This document shows positions 55,768-64,000 of a stretch of 64,000 nucleotides of DNA, in pieces (the first letter of the stretch is position 1; each line of letters begins with the position of its first letter). Under the pieces are notes generated by a model. The model was not told the origin of the DNA and did no database searches. It saw only the letters and a list, made by a program, of their open reading frames with translations. Both the position numbers and the translations under genes were made by a program. The stretch lies in contig NZ_CP045096.1 in assembly GCF_009184865.1 (NCBI RefSeq), positions 2,294,001 through 2,358,000 on the forward strand, written 5' to 3'. This DNA is from Streptomyces phaeolivaceus (GTDB lineage: Bacteria > Actinomycetota > Actinomycetes > Streptomycetales > Streptomycetaceae).

Positions 55768-56442
55768 GTGAACCGCGTCCTCATCGTCGAGGACGAGGAA
55801 CGCATCGCCTCCTTCGTGGAGAAGGGCCTGCGCGCGGGCGGCTTCACCACGACCGTGGTCGGCGACGGCGACGCGGCCTACGAGTACGCCCTCACCGGCG
55901 GCTTCGACCTGATCGTCCTCGACATCGGCCTGCCCGGCCGCGACGGCTTCACCGTTCTGCGCGAGCTGCGCGAGGCCCGGGTCACCGTCCCGGTGATCGT
56001 GCTGACCGCCCGGGACTCGGTACGCGACACCGTGGCCGGTCTGGAGGGCGGCGCCGACGACTGGATGACCAAGCCGTTCCGCTTCGAGGAGCTGCTGGCG
56101 AGGGTCCGCCTCCGGCTGCGTACGGCGGCCAGGGCCCCCGAGGTGACGATGCTGCGCAGCGGCGACCTGACCCTGGACCTCCGGACGCGCCGGGCCAGGG
56201 CCGGGGAGCGCTTCGTGGACCTGACGGCCAGGGAGTTCGTCCTGCTGGAACTCTTCCTGCGCCACCCCGGCCAGGTCCTGTCCCGCGAACAGATCCTGTC
56301 GCACGTCTGGGGCTACGACTTCGACCCCGGCTCGAACATCGTGGACGTGTACGTGAGGGCCCTGCGCAAGAAGCTGGGAGCGGCCCAACTGGAAACGGTG
56401 AGGGGTATGGGCTACCGCCTGCCGACAACAGCCGCCCCTTGA
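55768..56442 (+). CDS. OmpR-family response regulator
   Basis: 224 residues from a GTG. The receiver has VLIVEDEERIASFVEKGL, Asp52 in LIVLDIGLPGRDGF, VLTARDS and DDWMTKPFRFEELLAR (Lys). The winged-helix effector ends DVYVRALRKKLG...VRGMGYRLP. It pairs with the histidine kinase immediately upstream. The targets are unknown; the neighbouring SLC13 transporter is a candidate. Confidence 0.95.
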   Translation: MNRVLIVEDEERIASFVEKGLRAGGFTTTVVGDGDAAYEYALTGGFDLIVLDIGLPGRDGFTVLRELREARVTVPVIVLTARDSVRDTVAGLEGGADDWMTKPFRFEELLARVRLRLRTAARAPEVTMLRSGDLTLDLRTRRARAGERFVDLTAREFVLLELFLRHPGQVLSREQILSHVWGYDFDPGSNIVDVYVRALRKKLGAAQLETVRGMGYRLPTTAAP

Positions 56443-56458
56443 GGCCGCGGGACTCTCA

Positions 56459-56504
56459 GGGGCGCGGGGCTGTGTCGATATGCGGCTCCGCCGCGTGGGC
56501 GCGA
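56459..56504. repeat. REP-like element, copy B
   Basis: A 46-bp core identical to 8975-9020 except for one base. It lies between the OmpR-type regulator and the SLC13 transporter and is followed by GCCCCCACCGGACCCGCACC, the arm end shared with copies C and D. Confidence 0.88.
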
Positions 56505-56560
56505 CAAGCCCCCACCGGACCCGCACCCGAAATCGACGTGAAGCTTCCTTCATAGACAAC

Positions 56561-56597
56561 TCATCAAGGACTCACTCCCCCTCTGAACCCTTGATGA
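56561..56597. promoter_or_regulatory. Inverted repeat abutting the SLC13 start codon
   Basis: TCATCAAGG (56561-56569) and CCTTGATGA (56589-56597) are perfect 9-bp arms with a 19-bp spacer, ending 1 nt before the GTG at 56599. It could be an operator or an mRNA hairpin that masks the start; no ribosome site is visible. Confidence 0.65.
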
Positions 56598-56598
56598 C

Positions 56599-58014
56599 GT
56601 GACCCTGACCCTCCGCCTGGCCACCACCCTCTGCGTGGCCCTCTCCCTCTGCGCCCTACTGATCGTCCCCGGCAACTTCCCCGGCCTCGGCGGAGACGCC
56701 CGCCTCACCCTCGCCGTGTTCGCCCTGGCCACCGCCGCCTGGATCGGCACCCCCATCGACGACACCTACATCGCGCTGGGCGCGGGCCTCGCCCTCACCG
56801 TCACCGGGGTCATCAGCAACGACACCCTCTTCGGCACCCTCGGCGACGACACCGTATGGCTGCTGATCTGCGCGTTCGTACTGGCGGCGGCGGTGACCCG
56901 GACGGGCCTCGCGGGGCGGGCCGCCGCGTTCCTGGTCAGCGGCGCGCGAACCGTACGCCAGCTGACGCACCTGACGACGGCCGCACTCGTGGTGACGGCG
57001 TTCGCGGTGCCGGCCACCTCCGGCCGCGCCGCCCTCGCGCTCCCCGTGTTCCTGGCCCTCGCGAAGGCGCTGGCCGACCGGAGACGACTGGTCGTGATGC
57101 TCGCGCTGCTGTTCCCGACCGTGATCCTTCTGTCGGCGGTGGCGACCCTGATCGGCGCGGGCGCGCATCTGATCACCGTGTCGGTGCTGTGGGAGGCGAC
57201 CGGCGACCGGATCGGGTTCACCGAATGGCTGCTGCTGGGGCTGCCGCTGGCGATCGTGTCGTCCCATCTGGCGGCCGAGGCCGTGCTGTTGACGACGACC
57301 CGGCGCGCGGACCGCCGGGGCCCCGTGAAGATCACGGTCGAGGAGATCCAGCTGCACAGCGAGCAGCCGGTGACCGGCCCCTGGTCCCCCGCCGAGTCGC
57401 GCTGCGCCCTGCTGCTGGCCACGGTCGTGGTCCTGTGGTGCAGCGAGCCGCTGCACCGGGTCTCCCCGGCGGTGGTCGCGCTGATCGGCGCGGTCGTCGC
57501 CGCCTCACCGGCGCTGGGCACCGTGCGGCTGAAGGACGCGCTGCGGACCGTGCCCTGGTCGATGCTGCTCTTCATGGCCGCGACGATGGCGATGGGCGTC
57601 GCGCTCAGCGACTCGGGAGCGGCGAAGTGGCTGGTCTCCGGGCTGCCCGCGGCCGTCTCCCCCCTGGTGTTCCTGGTGGCGGTCGTGGCGGTCAGCACGG
57701 CCGCGCATCTGGTCCTGCAGTCCCGGTCGGCGCGCTCCTCGGTGCTCGTCCCGCTGGTCGTCGCGGCGGCCGTGGGCGCCGGGGTCAACCCGGTCGCCGC
57801 CGCGCTCGCCTCCACCGCGGCGGCGGGCTTCTGTCACACCCTCCCCGCCTCCGCCAAGCCGGTCGCCCTCTTCGCCGACCTGCCCGGCACCCCCACCTAC
57901 ACCCCGCGCGACCTGCTGCGGCTCTCCGCCGTGCTGGCCCCGCTGACCGCCGCCCTGGTCGTGCTCTTCGCAGTGGTGCTGTGGCCGGCGCTGGGCGTCC
58001 CGCTCGTCCCGTAA
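56599..58014 (+). CDS. SLC13/DASS-family transporter
   Basis: 471 residues from a GTG. About 11-12 helices. The family motifs appear as DDTVWLLICAFVLAAAVTRTGLAGRAA, VPATSGRAALALPVFLALAKAL and, in the second half, WSMLLFMAATMAMGVALSDSGAAKWLV and LVVAAAVGAGVNPVAAALA. DASS members carry dicarboxylates, citrate or sulfate with sodium. The adjacent glycerate kinase, 25 bp downstream, suggests a small organic acid, for example glycerate. Confidence 0.9.
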   Translation: MTLTLRLATTLCVALSLCALLIVPGNFPGLGGDARLTLAVFALATAAWIGTPIDDTYIALGAGLALTVTGVISNDTLFGTLGDDTVWLLICAFVLAAAVTRTGLAGRAAAFLVSGARTVRQLTHLTTAALVVTAFAVPATSGRAALALPVFLALAKALADRRRLVVMLALLFPTVILLSAVATLIGAGAHLITVSVLWEATGDRIGFTEWLLLGLPLAIVSSHLAAEAVLLTTTRRADRRGPVKITVEEIQLHSEQPVTGPWSPAESRCALLLATVVVLWCSEPLHRVSPAVVALIGAVVAASPALGTVRLKDALRTVPWSMLLFMAATMAMGVALSDSGAAKWLVSGLPAAVSPLVFLVAVVAVSTAAHLVLQSRSARSSVLVPLVVAAAVGAGVNPVAAALASTAAAGFCHTLPASAKPVALFADLPGTPTYTPRDLLRLSAVLAPLTAALVVLFAVVLWPALGVPLVP

Positions 58015-58039
58015 CCCACTCTCCAGGAGCCCTGAGCAC

Positions 58040-59311
58040 ATGCTGAACCGAGTCGCCGTAGCCCCCAGTGGCTTCAAGGAGTCCCTGTCCGCCGAGGCCG
58101 CCGCCGACGCCATCGCGGAGGGCGTCCGCCGGGTCCTGCCCGACGCGGAGGTGGACCTGATCCCGCTGGTGGACGGCGGCGAGGGCACGGCCGCCGCGCT
58201 GGCCGCCGCCACCGGGGGCCGGCTGGTCCCCCGGATCGCCACGGGCCCGGTCGGCGCACCGGTCGACACCCACTTCGCCCTCATCGGCTCCCACGGCCCG
58301 GCGACGACGACGGCGGAGACGGCCGTGGTCGAGATGGCGGCCGTCGCGGGCCTCTCCCTCGTCCCGCACACCCTCCGCGACCCCGGCGCCACGACCACGT
58401 ACGGCGTCGGCGAACTGATCCGTGCCGCGCTCGACACCGGCGTACGGCGGATCCTGGTCGGCTGCGGCGACTCCGGGACGTCGGACGGCGGGGCCGGTGC
58501 CCTCCAGGCGCTGGGCGCGCGACTGCTGGACGCGGACGGTGTCGAACTGCCGCCGGGAGGCGGGGAGTTGCCCCGGCTGCGCCGCGTCGACCCGTCCGGC
58601 CTGGACCCCCGCCTCGCGGACGTGGAACTGCTGGTCGCCTGCAACCCGTTCAACGTGCTGTGCGGCGAGCGGGGGGTCGCCCGGGTCTTCGGCCCGCAGA
58701 AAGGGGCGACGCCGGAGCGGGTCGAGGAACTCTCGGCGGGCCTGGAGAACTGGGCACGTGTCCTCACCCGCGACCTCGCCCCGCCGCGTACGGATCTCCG
58801 GACCGGCCCCGGCACGGGCGCCTCGGGCGGGCTCGGCGCCGGGCTGGCCGCGCTGGGGGCCCGGCTGCTCCCCCGCTTCGAGGTGCTGCTGGGCCATCTG
58901 GACCTCGACGCCCGGCTGGCCCGCGCCGATCTGGTCATCACGGCCGAGGGCGCCCTCGATCACCAGACCCCTCGGGGCAAGGTGCCCGCCGAGGTGGCCC
59001 GCCGCGCCAAGCTGCACGGCCGCCCGGTCCTCGCCCTCGCGGGCACCCTGGGCGAGGGCGCGCACCAGGTGCCCGGCGTGGACGCGTACACCGGCATCCT
59101 GCCCGCGCCGATGGCCCTCGCCGAGGCCCTGGTCCGCGCACACGAGCTGCTCACGGACGCCACGGAACGGGCGCTACGGATGATCGTGCTGGGCGCGCGG
59201 GTGACGGCCGGAACGGCCGGAACGGCCGGAACGAATGGCGCGGTCAGCGCGGTTCAGACGGCTGGCGCGGTTCAGACGGCCGGGACGCAACGACCGTCCT
59301 CCGTGCGGTAG
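58040..59311 (+). CDS. Glycerate kinase, GarK/GlxK type
   Basis: 423 residues. VAPSGFKESLSAEAAADAIA, LIPLVDGGEGTAAAL, TTYGVGELIRAALDTG, VGCGDSGTSDGGAGALQALG, CNPFNVLCGERGVARVFGPQ and TAEGALDHQTPRGKVPAEVA are signatures of the class II glycerate kinase. It phosphorylates glycerate for entry into glycolysis. The C-terminal 35 residues are a repetitive Thr/Ala/Gly extension. The gene runs 40 bp into the 3' end of the convergent aminotransferase gene. Confidence 0.93.
   Translation: MLNRVAVAPSGFKESLSAEAAADAIAEGVRRVLPDAEVDLIPLVDGGEGTAAALAAATGGRLVPRIATGPVGAPVDTHFALIGSHGPATTTAETAVVEMAAVAGLSLVPHTLRDPGATTTYGVGELIRAALDTGVRRILVGCGDSGTSDGGAGALQALGARLLDADGVELPPGGGELPRLRRVDPSGLDPRLADVELLVACNPFNVLCGERGVARVFGPQKGATPERVEELSAGLENWARVLTRDLAPPRTDLRTGPGTGASGGLGAGLAALGARLLPRFEVLLGHLDLDARLARADLVITAEGALDHQTPRGKVPAEVARRAKLHGRPVLALAGTLGEGAHQVPGVDAYTGILPAPMALAEALVRAHELLTDATERALRMIVLGARVTAGTAGTAGTNGAVSAVQTAGAVQTAGTQRPSSVR
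59247..59282 (+). repeat. Tandem 18-bp repeat in the glycerate kinase tail
   Basis: Two 18-bp units (GCGCGGTTCAGACGGCTG type, one difference) preceded by three ACGGCCGGA nonamers near 59205-59231. They encode a Thr-Ala-Gly/Val-Gln repeat and overlap the 3' end of the convergent gene. Confidence 0.85.
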
Positions 59312-60633
59312 TTCCACTGCGCGCCGTTGCTCACCAGCTCCTTCACCGCGCCCACGAACCGCTCCACGTGCTCGTCGGGGGTGCCCGCGCCGAAGCTCAC
59401 CCGGATCGCGTTGAGGGACCGCTCGCCGGGCGCGGCCTCGGGTGCGCCGCACTCGCCCTGCGCCTGCGGCTCACTGCCGAGGAGGGCGCGGACGAGGGGG
59501 TGCGCGCAGAAGAGACCGTCGCGTACGCCGATGCCGTACTCGGCGGAGAGCGCGGCGGCGAAGTGGGAGCTGTTCCAGCCCTCTACGACGAAGGAGAGGA
59601 CACCGACGCGCGGGGCGTCGTCCCCGAAGAGGGAGAGGATCCGCACCTCGGGCACCTCGGCTAGCCCGGCCCGTACGACGTCGATCAGATACCGCTCACG
59701 GGCGACCAGCGTGTCGAACCCGGCCTCGGTGAGGGCCTTGCAGGCGGAGGCGATGGAGTAGGCGCCGATGACGTTGGGCGAGCCGGCCTCGTGCCGGGCG
59801 GCGGTCTCGTGCCACTCGACGTCCACACCGCCGTCGGTGCGCCGGGTGACCTTGCGGGAGGCTCCGCCCCCGGCGAGGTACGGCTCGGCCGCGGTGAGCC
59901 AGTCGGCGCGGCCGGCGAGGACGCCCGAGCCGAAGGGCGCGTACAGCTTGTGGCCGGAGAAGGCGACCCAGTCGACGTCCAACTCCTGTACGGAGACGGG
60001 GTGGTGGGGTGCCAGCTGGGCCGCGTCGAGCACGATCCGCGCACCGTGCGCGTGCGCGGCGGCGGCCAGCTCCCGCACCGGCCAGATCTCCCCGGTGACA
60101 TTGGAGGCACCGGTGACGCACACCAGCGCCGGCCCGAACGGGTCGCGTCCGGCGAGCGCGGTCTCCAGGGTGGCGACGGCCTGCTCGGGCGTCCGGGGCG
60201 CGTCCAGGTAGGTCACCCGCGCGTCCCGCCAGGGCAGCAGCGAGGCGTGGTGCTCGGTCTCGAAGACGAAGACCTGGCAGTCGGCGGGGAGGGCGGCGGC
60301 GAGGAGGTTCAGCGAGTCGGTGGTCGACCGGGTGAACACGACCTGGTCGCCGTCCCGGCAGTCGAGGAACTCGGCGACGGTCCTCCGGGCGTTCTCGAAG
60401 AGGTCCGTCGACAGCTGCGAGAGGTACCCGGCGCCCCGGTGCACGCTCCCGTAGTACGGCGCGTACGCCGCCACGTCGTCCCAGACGCGCTGCAGGGCCG
60501 GGGCGCTGGCCGCGTAGTCGAGGGCGGCGTAGGTGACCTCGCCGCCGGTGACGAGCGGGACGGTGACATCTCGCCCCAGAACGGACAACGGGGCACAAAC
60601 GGACTGGTCGGCGGCAGCGGTGAAGACGGACAT
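59272..60633 (-). CDS. Class V aminotransferase (cysteine desulfurase-like)
   Basis: 453 residues. YAALDYAASAPALQRVWD, VFTRSTTDSLNLLAAALP, ETEHHASLLPW, IVLDAAQLAPHHPV and VAFSGHKLYAPFGSG with Lys229 as the PLP-binding residue are typical of class V aminotransferases and SufS-like desulfurases. SEYGIGVRDGLFCAHPLV contains a Cys that may be the sulfur-accepting residue. The SAM-sensing leader upstream supports a role in sulfur or methionine metabolism. It ends inside the convergent glycerate kinase gene. Confidence 0.92.
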   Translation of the reverse strand: MSVFTAAADQSVCAPLSVLGRDVTVPLVTGGEVTYAALDYAASAPALQRVWDDVAAYAPYYGSVHRGAGYLSQLSTDLFENARRTVAEFLDCRDGDQVVFTRSTTDSLNLLAAALPADCQVFVFETEHHASLLPWRDARVTYLDAPRTPEQAVATLETALAGRDPFGPALVCVTGASNVTGEIWPVRELAAAAHAHGARIVLDAAQLAPHHPVSVQELDVDWVAFSGHKLYAPFGSGVLAGRADWLTAAEPYLAGGGASRKVTRRTDGGVDVEWHETAARHEAGSPNVIGAYSIASACKALTEAGFDTLVARERYLIDVVRAGLAEVPEVRILSLFGDDAPRVGVLSFVVEGWNSSHFAAALSAEYGIGVRDGLFCAHPLVRALLGSEPQAQGECGAPEAAPGERSLNAIRVSFGAGTPDEHVERFVGAVKELVSNGAQWNYRTEDGRCVPAV

Positions 60634-60724
60634 GGCGAACTCCCGTGAGAGGCATGCGCGAAGGAAGGGAAGGGCGCATGTGGAGGAAAGAGAGAAGGGT
60701 GCGCGGAGGCGGGGCTCGGCGGCC

Positions 60725-60745
60725 CTATCGCATTCGCTTGCTCAC
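60725..60745 (-). CDS. Possible six-codon upstream reading frame (VSKRMR)
   Basis: GTG-AGC-AAG-CGA-ATG-CGA-TAG with a strong GGGAG ribosome site at 60752-60756, 6 nt upstream. It lies between the SAM riboswitch and the aminotransferase start. It may be a leader peptide that couples the riboswitch to translation, or it may be chance; the good spacing is the only evidence. Confidence 0.4.
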   Translation of the reverse strand: MSKRMR

Positions 60746-60796
60746 GGAAGACTCCCTCGTAACCGCGCTTGCCGTAGACCTCGCTGCCTATGGCCC

Positions 60797-60875
60797 GGTC
60801 TTCACCCGGGGCACCCCGCCACGGACGGAGGGTTGCCGGACAGCCAGCCGGGGCTATGGGCTGTCACTCATGACC
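60797..60875 (-). promoter_or_regulatory. SAM-IV-type (SAM-I/IV clan) riboswitch
   Basis: Read on the minus strand: GGTCATGAGTGACAGCC opens the aptamer, then GCCCCGGCTGGCTGTCCGGC, AACCCTCC, a GTGGCGGGGTGCCCCGGGTG core, and GAAGACC closes P1 (GGTC/GACC). CGGCAACC is the block shared by SAM-I and SAM-IV. The transcript continues about 160 nt to the class V aminotransferase. Actinomycete SAM-IV elements are known before sulfur-metabolism genes, which fits. Binding was not tested. Confidence 0.8.
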
Positions 60876-60924
60876 TGTCGAAAACCTACGTGAAGTGATC
60901 GTCGCGCCGCAACTTGTGTCCGGA

Positions 60925-61080
60925 TGTTGGGCGGGTGCGGGCCGGTGGGGGCCGGTGGGGGCCGGTGGGGCTTCTCGCGCAGCCCCGGCTTTTCAGGGGC
61001 GCGGGGAACTGCGCGACCAGCCCCCACGCACCCGCACCCGCACCCGCACCCGCACCCGCACCCGCACCCGCACCCGCAGA
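60925..61080. repeat. REP-like element, copy F, with tandem repeats
   Basis: Three perfect GCCGGTGGGG decamers (60941-60970) precede CTTCTCGCGCAG and the arm GGGGCGCGGGGAACTGCGCG with ACCAGCCCCCACGCACCCGC. Eight GCACCC hexamers (61028-61075) end 7 nt from the trpD stop. The palindrome is partly decayed compared with copies C and D. Confidence 0.85.
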
Positions 61081-61081
61081 A

Positions 61082-62146
61082 CTACCGGTTCGTCGCCGCG
61101 ACCCACCGCTCAAGGGCCCGCCGAGCCGCCCCGGAATCGATCGACTCCGCCGCCTTCGCCATCCCGTCCCGCAGCTGCTCCGCGAGCGACGCGGATGTCG
61201 GGTCCAACGCCACCAGCGCCGCCGCCGAGTTGAGCAGGACCGCATCCCGCACGGGACCGGTCTCCCCACCCAGCAACCGCCGCGCGACATCCGCGTTGAA
61301 GGACGCGTCGGCCCCCCGCAGCGCCTCCACGGGCACCAGCTCCAGGCCGACGTCACGCGGGTCGAACGCCTCTTCCGTCACCTTGCCGTCCCGGACGACC
61401 CACACCCGCGACGTCGCCGTGGTCGTCAGTTCGTCCAGGCCGTCGTCGCCGCGGAAGACCAGTGACGAGTTGCCGCGCTCGGCGAGGACACCGGCCATGA
61501 TGGGCGCCATCCGGGGGTCGGCGACACCGACCGCCTGGGCCCGCACCTTCGCCGGGTTCGCCAGCGGCCCCAGCGCGTTGAAGACGGTCCGGATGCCCAA
61601 CTGCCCGCGCGCGGCGGCCACATGACGCAGCGCCGGATGGAACTTCACCGCGAAGCAGAAGGTGATCCCGGCCTCCTCGGCGACCTCGGCGACCCGCTTC
61701 GGCGTCAGCTCCAGATTGACGCCCAGCTTCTCCAGCACATCGGAAGCCCCGGACGCAGACGACGCGGCCCGGTTGCCGTGCTTGACGACCTTCGCGCCCG
61801 TACCGGCGACGACGATCGACGACATCGTGGAGATGTTGACGGTCTTGGCGCCGTCCCCGCCCGTACCGACGATGTCGACGGTCTTCCCGGACACCTCGAT
61901 GACATTGGCGTGCTCGTACAGCGCCTCGACGAGACCGGTGATCTCGTCGACGGTCTCCCCCTTGGCCCGCAGCGCCACCACGAACCCGGCGATCTGCGCG
62001 TCCGTCGCCTCACCGCGCATGATCTGGTCCATCGCCCAGAACGTGGCGCCGGCGTCCTGGTCCTGCCCGGAGAGCAGCGCGTTCAGCACGGTGGGCCAGG
62101 AACGGCCCGCCGCGGTGTCGCCTCCAGCGGGGGTCACAGCGCTCAT
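61082..62146 (-). CDS. trpD: Anthranilate phosphoribosyltransferase
   Basis: 354 residues from the ATG at 62146 with AGGAG 6 nt upstream; the frame is open to 62191. [20 protein letters not shown] is the PRPP loop, then [49 protein letters not shown] and [16 protein letters not shown]. It adds phosphoribose to anthranilate, the step after the trpE fusion product, though the genes are about 32 kb apart. Upstream lies qcrB, in the same direction, with a strong hairpin between. Confidence 0.96.
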   Translation of the reverse strand: MSAVTPAGGDTAAGRSWPTVLNALLSGQDQDAGATFWAMDQIMRGEATDAQIAGFVVALRAKGETVDEITGLVEALYEHANVIEVSGKTVDIVGTGGDGAKTVNISTMSSIVVAGTGAKVVKHGNRAASSASGASDVLEKLGVNLELTPKRVAEVAEEAGITFCFAVKFHPALRHVAAARGQLGIRTVFNALGPLANPAKVRAQAVGVADPRMAPIMAGVLAERGNSSLVFRGDDGLDELTTTATSRVWVVRDGKVTEEAFDPRDVGLELVPVEALRGADASFNADVARRLLGGETGPVRDAVLLNSAAALVALDPTSASLAEQLRDGMAKAAESIDSGAARRALERWVAATNR

Positions 62147-62234
62147 AGCCGCTCCTGGGTGTCGTGGCGCGCGAGATGCCGCGCGATCCATGAAATCAAA
62201 AGTGCGCTCCCACCCTATCCAGCCACGGGCACGG

Positions 62235-62273
62235 CGAAGGGCCCCCGTCCGAAGATCGGACGGGGGCCCTTCG
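62235..62273 (-). terminator. Perfect 18-bp hairpin after qcrB
   Basis: Arms 62235-62252 and 62256-62273 around an AGA loop, 26 nt past the qcrB stop. It should stop most qcr operon transcripts before trpD. Confidence 0.88.
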
Positions 62274-62298
62274 ACCGTGGTGTGGCGAAGCGAAGCGA

Positions 62299-63939
62299 TC
62301 AGTGGTGGCCGTGGCCGCTCGTGATCTCCTTGTACTCCTCGACGGTCGGCTTGGCGATCTGGCTGTCCTCGCCGTAGTAGCCCTTGCTCAGCTTGGCGCG
62401 GAGCTTCTGCAGGCGGGTGACCTTGCGGGCGACACCGTTCTCGTCGACCGCGGCACCGATCTCGGCCGGGGCGTACTGCTCGTGCGCCGTGAGCGTGTGC
62501 AGCTGCTCCTGGCTGAGCGGCTCGTGGACCTCGATGAACTCACCGTGCGGCAGGCGCTTGATGATGCCGGTCTCGCGACCGTGCAGGATCTTGTCCTTGT
62601 CCCGCCGCTGCAGGCCGAGGCAGATGCGCTTGGTGACGATGAACGCGAGGACCGGGGCCACGAAGAACGCGATCCGGACGAACCAGGTGATCGAGTTGAT
62701 CGACAGGTGGAAGTGGGTCGCCCAGAGGTCGTTTCCACCACCGATCAGCAGGACCATGTACCAGGTGATCCACGCGACACCGAAGGCCGTACGGGTCGGG
62801 GCGTTGCGCGGGCGGTCCAGGATGTGGTGCTCGCGCTTGTCGCCGGTGACCCAGGACTCGATGAACGGGTAGACCGCGATCGCCACCAGGACCAGCGGGA
62901 AGATCACCAGCGGGATGAACACACCCAGGACGAGCGTGTGGCCCCAGAAGTTGATCTCCCAGCCCGGCATGACACGGATCAGGCCCTCGGAGAAGCCCAT
63001 GTACCAGTCGGGCTGGGCGCCGGTGGAGACCTGGTCGGGCCGGTAGGGGCCCATGGTCCAGATCGGGTTGATCGTGGCGATCGCCGAGATGACCGCGATG
63101 ACACCGAAGACCAGGAAGAAGAAGCCGCCCGCCTTCGCCATGTACACGGGGAGCAGCGGCATGCCGACGACGTTGTTGTTCGTCTTTCCGGGGCCCGCGT
63201 ACTGCGTGTGCTTGTGGTAGAAGACCAGGATCAGGTGCGCCACCAGCAGGCCGAGCATGATGCCCGGCAGCAGCAGGATGTGGACCGAGTAGAAGCGGGC
63301 CACGAAGTCGCCGCCCGGGAACTCGCCGCCGAAGAGGAAGAACGACAGGTACGTGCCGACGATCGGCACGGACAGGACCGCGCCCTCCATGAAGCGGACA
63401 CCGGTGCCGGAGAGCAGGTCGTCCGGGAGCGAGTAGCCGGTGAAGCCGGTGAACATGCCGAGGACGAACAGCAGGAAGCCGAACAGCCAGTTGACCTCAC
63501 GCGGCTTGCGGAACGCGCCCGTGAAGAACACCCGCATCATGTGCACGAACATGCCGGCGAGGAAGACCAGCGCCGCCCAGTGGTGGATCTGCCGGATCAG
63601 CAGACCACCGCGCACCTCGAAGGAGATGTGCATGGTCGAGTTGAACGCCTCGGACATCAGCTGTCCCTGCAGCGGGACGTAGCTGCCGTGGTACTCCACC
63701 TCGTTCATCGACGGGTGGAAGAACAGCGTCAGATACACACCCGTGAGGATGATGATGATGAAGCTGTACAGGCAGATCTCACCCAGCATGAACGACCAGT
63801 GGTCGGGGAAGATCTTGCGCATGTTGGCCTTGGCCAGGGAGTAGATCCCGAGCCGGCCGTCGGCCCAGTCGGCGACGCGCTCGCCGGCCGGTGCCTTCTC
63901 ACGCTTGTCGCGTGCGTCGGTGGTGGTTGCAGTACTCAT
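62299..63939 (-). CDS. qcrB: Cytochrome bc1 complex cytochrome b subunit
   Basis: 546 residues. Nine or so helices; [55 protein letters not shown] and [20 protein letters not shown] hold the haem b His residues; [20 protein letters not shown] is the quinol-site region. The actinobacterial long C-terminal tail is present, ending in GHGHH. It is part of the menaquinol:cytochrome c reductase of the bcc-aa3 supercomplex. The start overlaps the qcrA stop (ATGA). Confidence 0.97.
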   Translation of the reverse strand: MSTATTTDARDKREKAPAGERVADWADGRLGIYSLAKANMRKIFPDHWSFMLGEICLYSFIIIILTGVYLTLFFHPSMNEVEYHGSYVPLQGQLMSEAFNSTMHISFEVRGGLLIRQIHHWAALVFLAGMFVHMMRVFFTGAFRKPREVNWLFGFLLFVLGMFTGFTGYSLPDDLLSGTGVRFMEGAVLSVPIVGTYLSFFLFGGEFPGGDFVARFYSVHILLLPGIMLGLLVAHLILVFYHKHTQYAGPGKTNNNVVGMPLLPVYMAKAGGFFFLVFGVIAVISAIATINPIWTMGPYRPDQVSTGAQPDWYMGFSEGLIRVMPGWEINFWGHTLVLGVFIPLVIFPLVLVAIAVYPFIESWVTGDKREHHILDRPRNAPTRTAFGVAWITWYMVLLIGGGNDLWATHFHLSINSITWFVRIAFFVAPVLAFIVTKRICLGLQRRDKDKILHGRETGIIKRLPHGEFIEVHEPLSQEQLHTLTAHEQYAPAEIGAAVDENGVARKVTRLQKLRAKLSKGYYGEDSQIAKPTVEEYKEITSGHGHH

Positions 63940-64000
63940 CCGCGCTCCCAGAAGGCAGGACCAACGGGCTCTTCGAAGTCGCTGACCGCTTCGAGGTAGC
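63936..64000 (-). CDS. qcrA: Rieske iron-sulfur subunit, last codons only
   Basis: Only the 3' end is in the window: 20 codons reading [20 protein letters not shown] and TGA, which overlaps the qcrB ATG by 3 nt. The VSDFxEPVGPxFWER ending is what Streptomyces QcrA has. The Rieske cluster lies outside the window. Confidence 0.85.
   Translation of the reverse strand, partial: YLEAVSDFEEPVGPAFWERG

Noticed and set aside
61028..61075. CRISPR-like array of short repeats
   Set aside because: Eight identical hexamers without spacers: a simple-sequence repeat, not a CRISPR array. No cas genes are near.

Overview
The window is chromosomal DNA from a Streptomyces-type actinomycete. It is very GC-rich with strong G/C third-position bias, uses many GTG and some TTG starts, and has several genes whose -10 box lies 6-8 nt from the start codon (leaderless). 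Its gene content matches the conserved Streptomyces core: glkA, a trpE-type fusion behind a Trp-rich leader, a bacterioferritin pair, a PASTA kinase, twin NlpC/P60 hydrolases and the start of the qcr operon. No rRNA, tRNA, CRISPR array, intact transposase or prophage gene was seen.

Layout. 1-8.6 kb: the end of a transglutaminase (TgpA-like) gene, a DUF3040 protein, a methyltransferase, a HEPN protein, then a membrane-export operon (degenerate ABC ATPase, YhgE/Pip permease, TetR regulator) with a 26-bp palindromic operator. 9-18 kb: a phytoene-desaturase-like oxidase, metF, thiE, an Rv2175c-type regulator and a ferredoxin-reductase-like flavoprotein, then a TPP riboswitch driving thiO-thiS-thiG. 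A 204-bp MITE-like element sits between thiE and metF. 18-24.6 kb: a PASTA Ser/Thr kinase, deoxyribonuclease IV, an unusual small-membrane-protein plus Crp/Fnr-like pair, a molybdopterin oxidoreductase and bfr/bfd. 24.7-30.6 kb: class II DAHP synthase, a broken secreted-protein gene holding a solitary IS200/IS605-type right end, the trpL leader/attenuator with a trpE-trpG fusion, and pfkA. 30.7-40.5 kb: a two-component system, an acyltransferase, a hydrolase, an EEP nuclease, glkA, an ArsA-like ATPase, an SRPBCC protein and a phosphoesterase. 40.7-53.9 kb: an acyl-CoA synthetase, a Tat-exported cholesterol oxidase, two glycosyltransferases, a lipoprotein metallopeptidase, two NlpC/P60 hydrolases, a YacP-like NYN protein, a rhomboid protease and an Lrp-type RAM protein. 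54-64 kb: an OmpR-type two-component system, an SLC13 transporter with glycerate kinase, a class V aminotransferase behind a SAM-IV-type riboswitch, trpD, qcrB and the last codons of qcrA.

Regulation by RNA is prominent: TPP riboswitch, trp attenuator, and SAM riboswitch with a possible six-codon upstream reading frame. A family of GC-rich REP-like palindromes occurs at six intergenic sites, mostly at gene ends. Gene functions are read from motifs and family knowledge; no database search was run.
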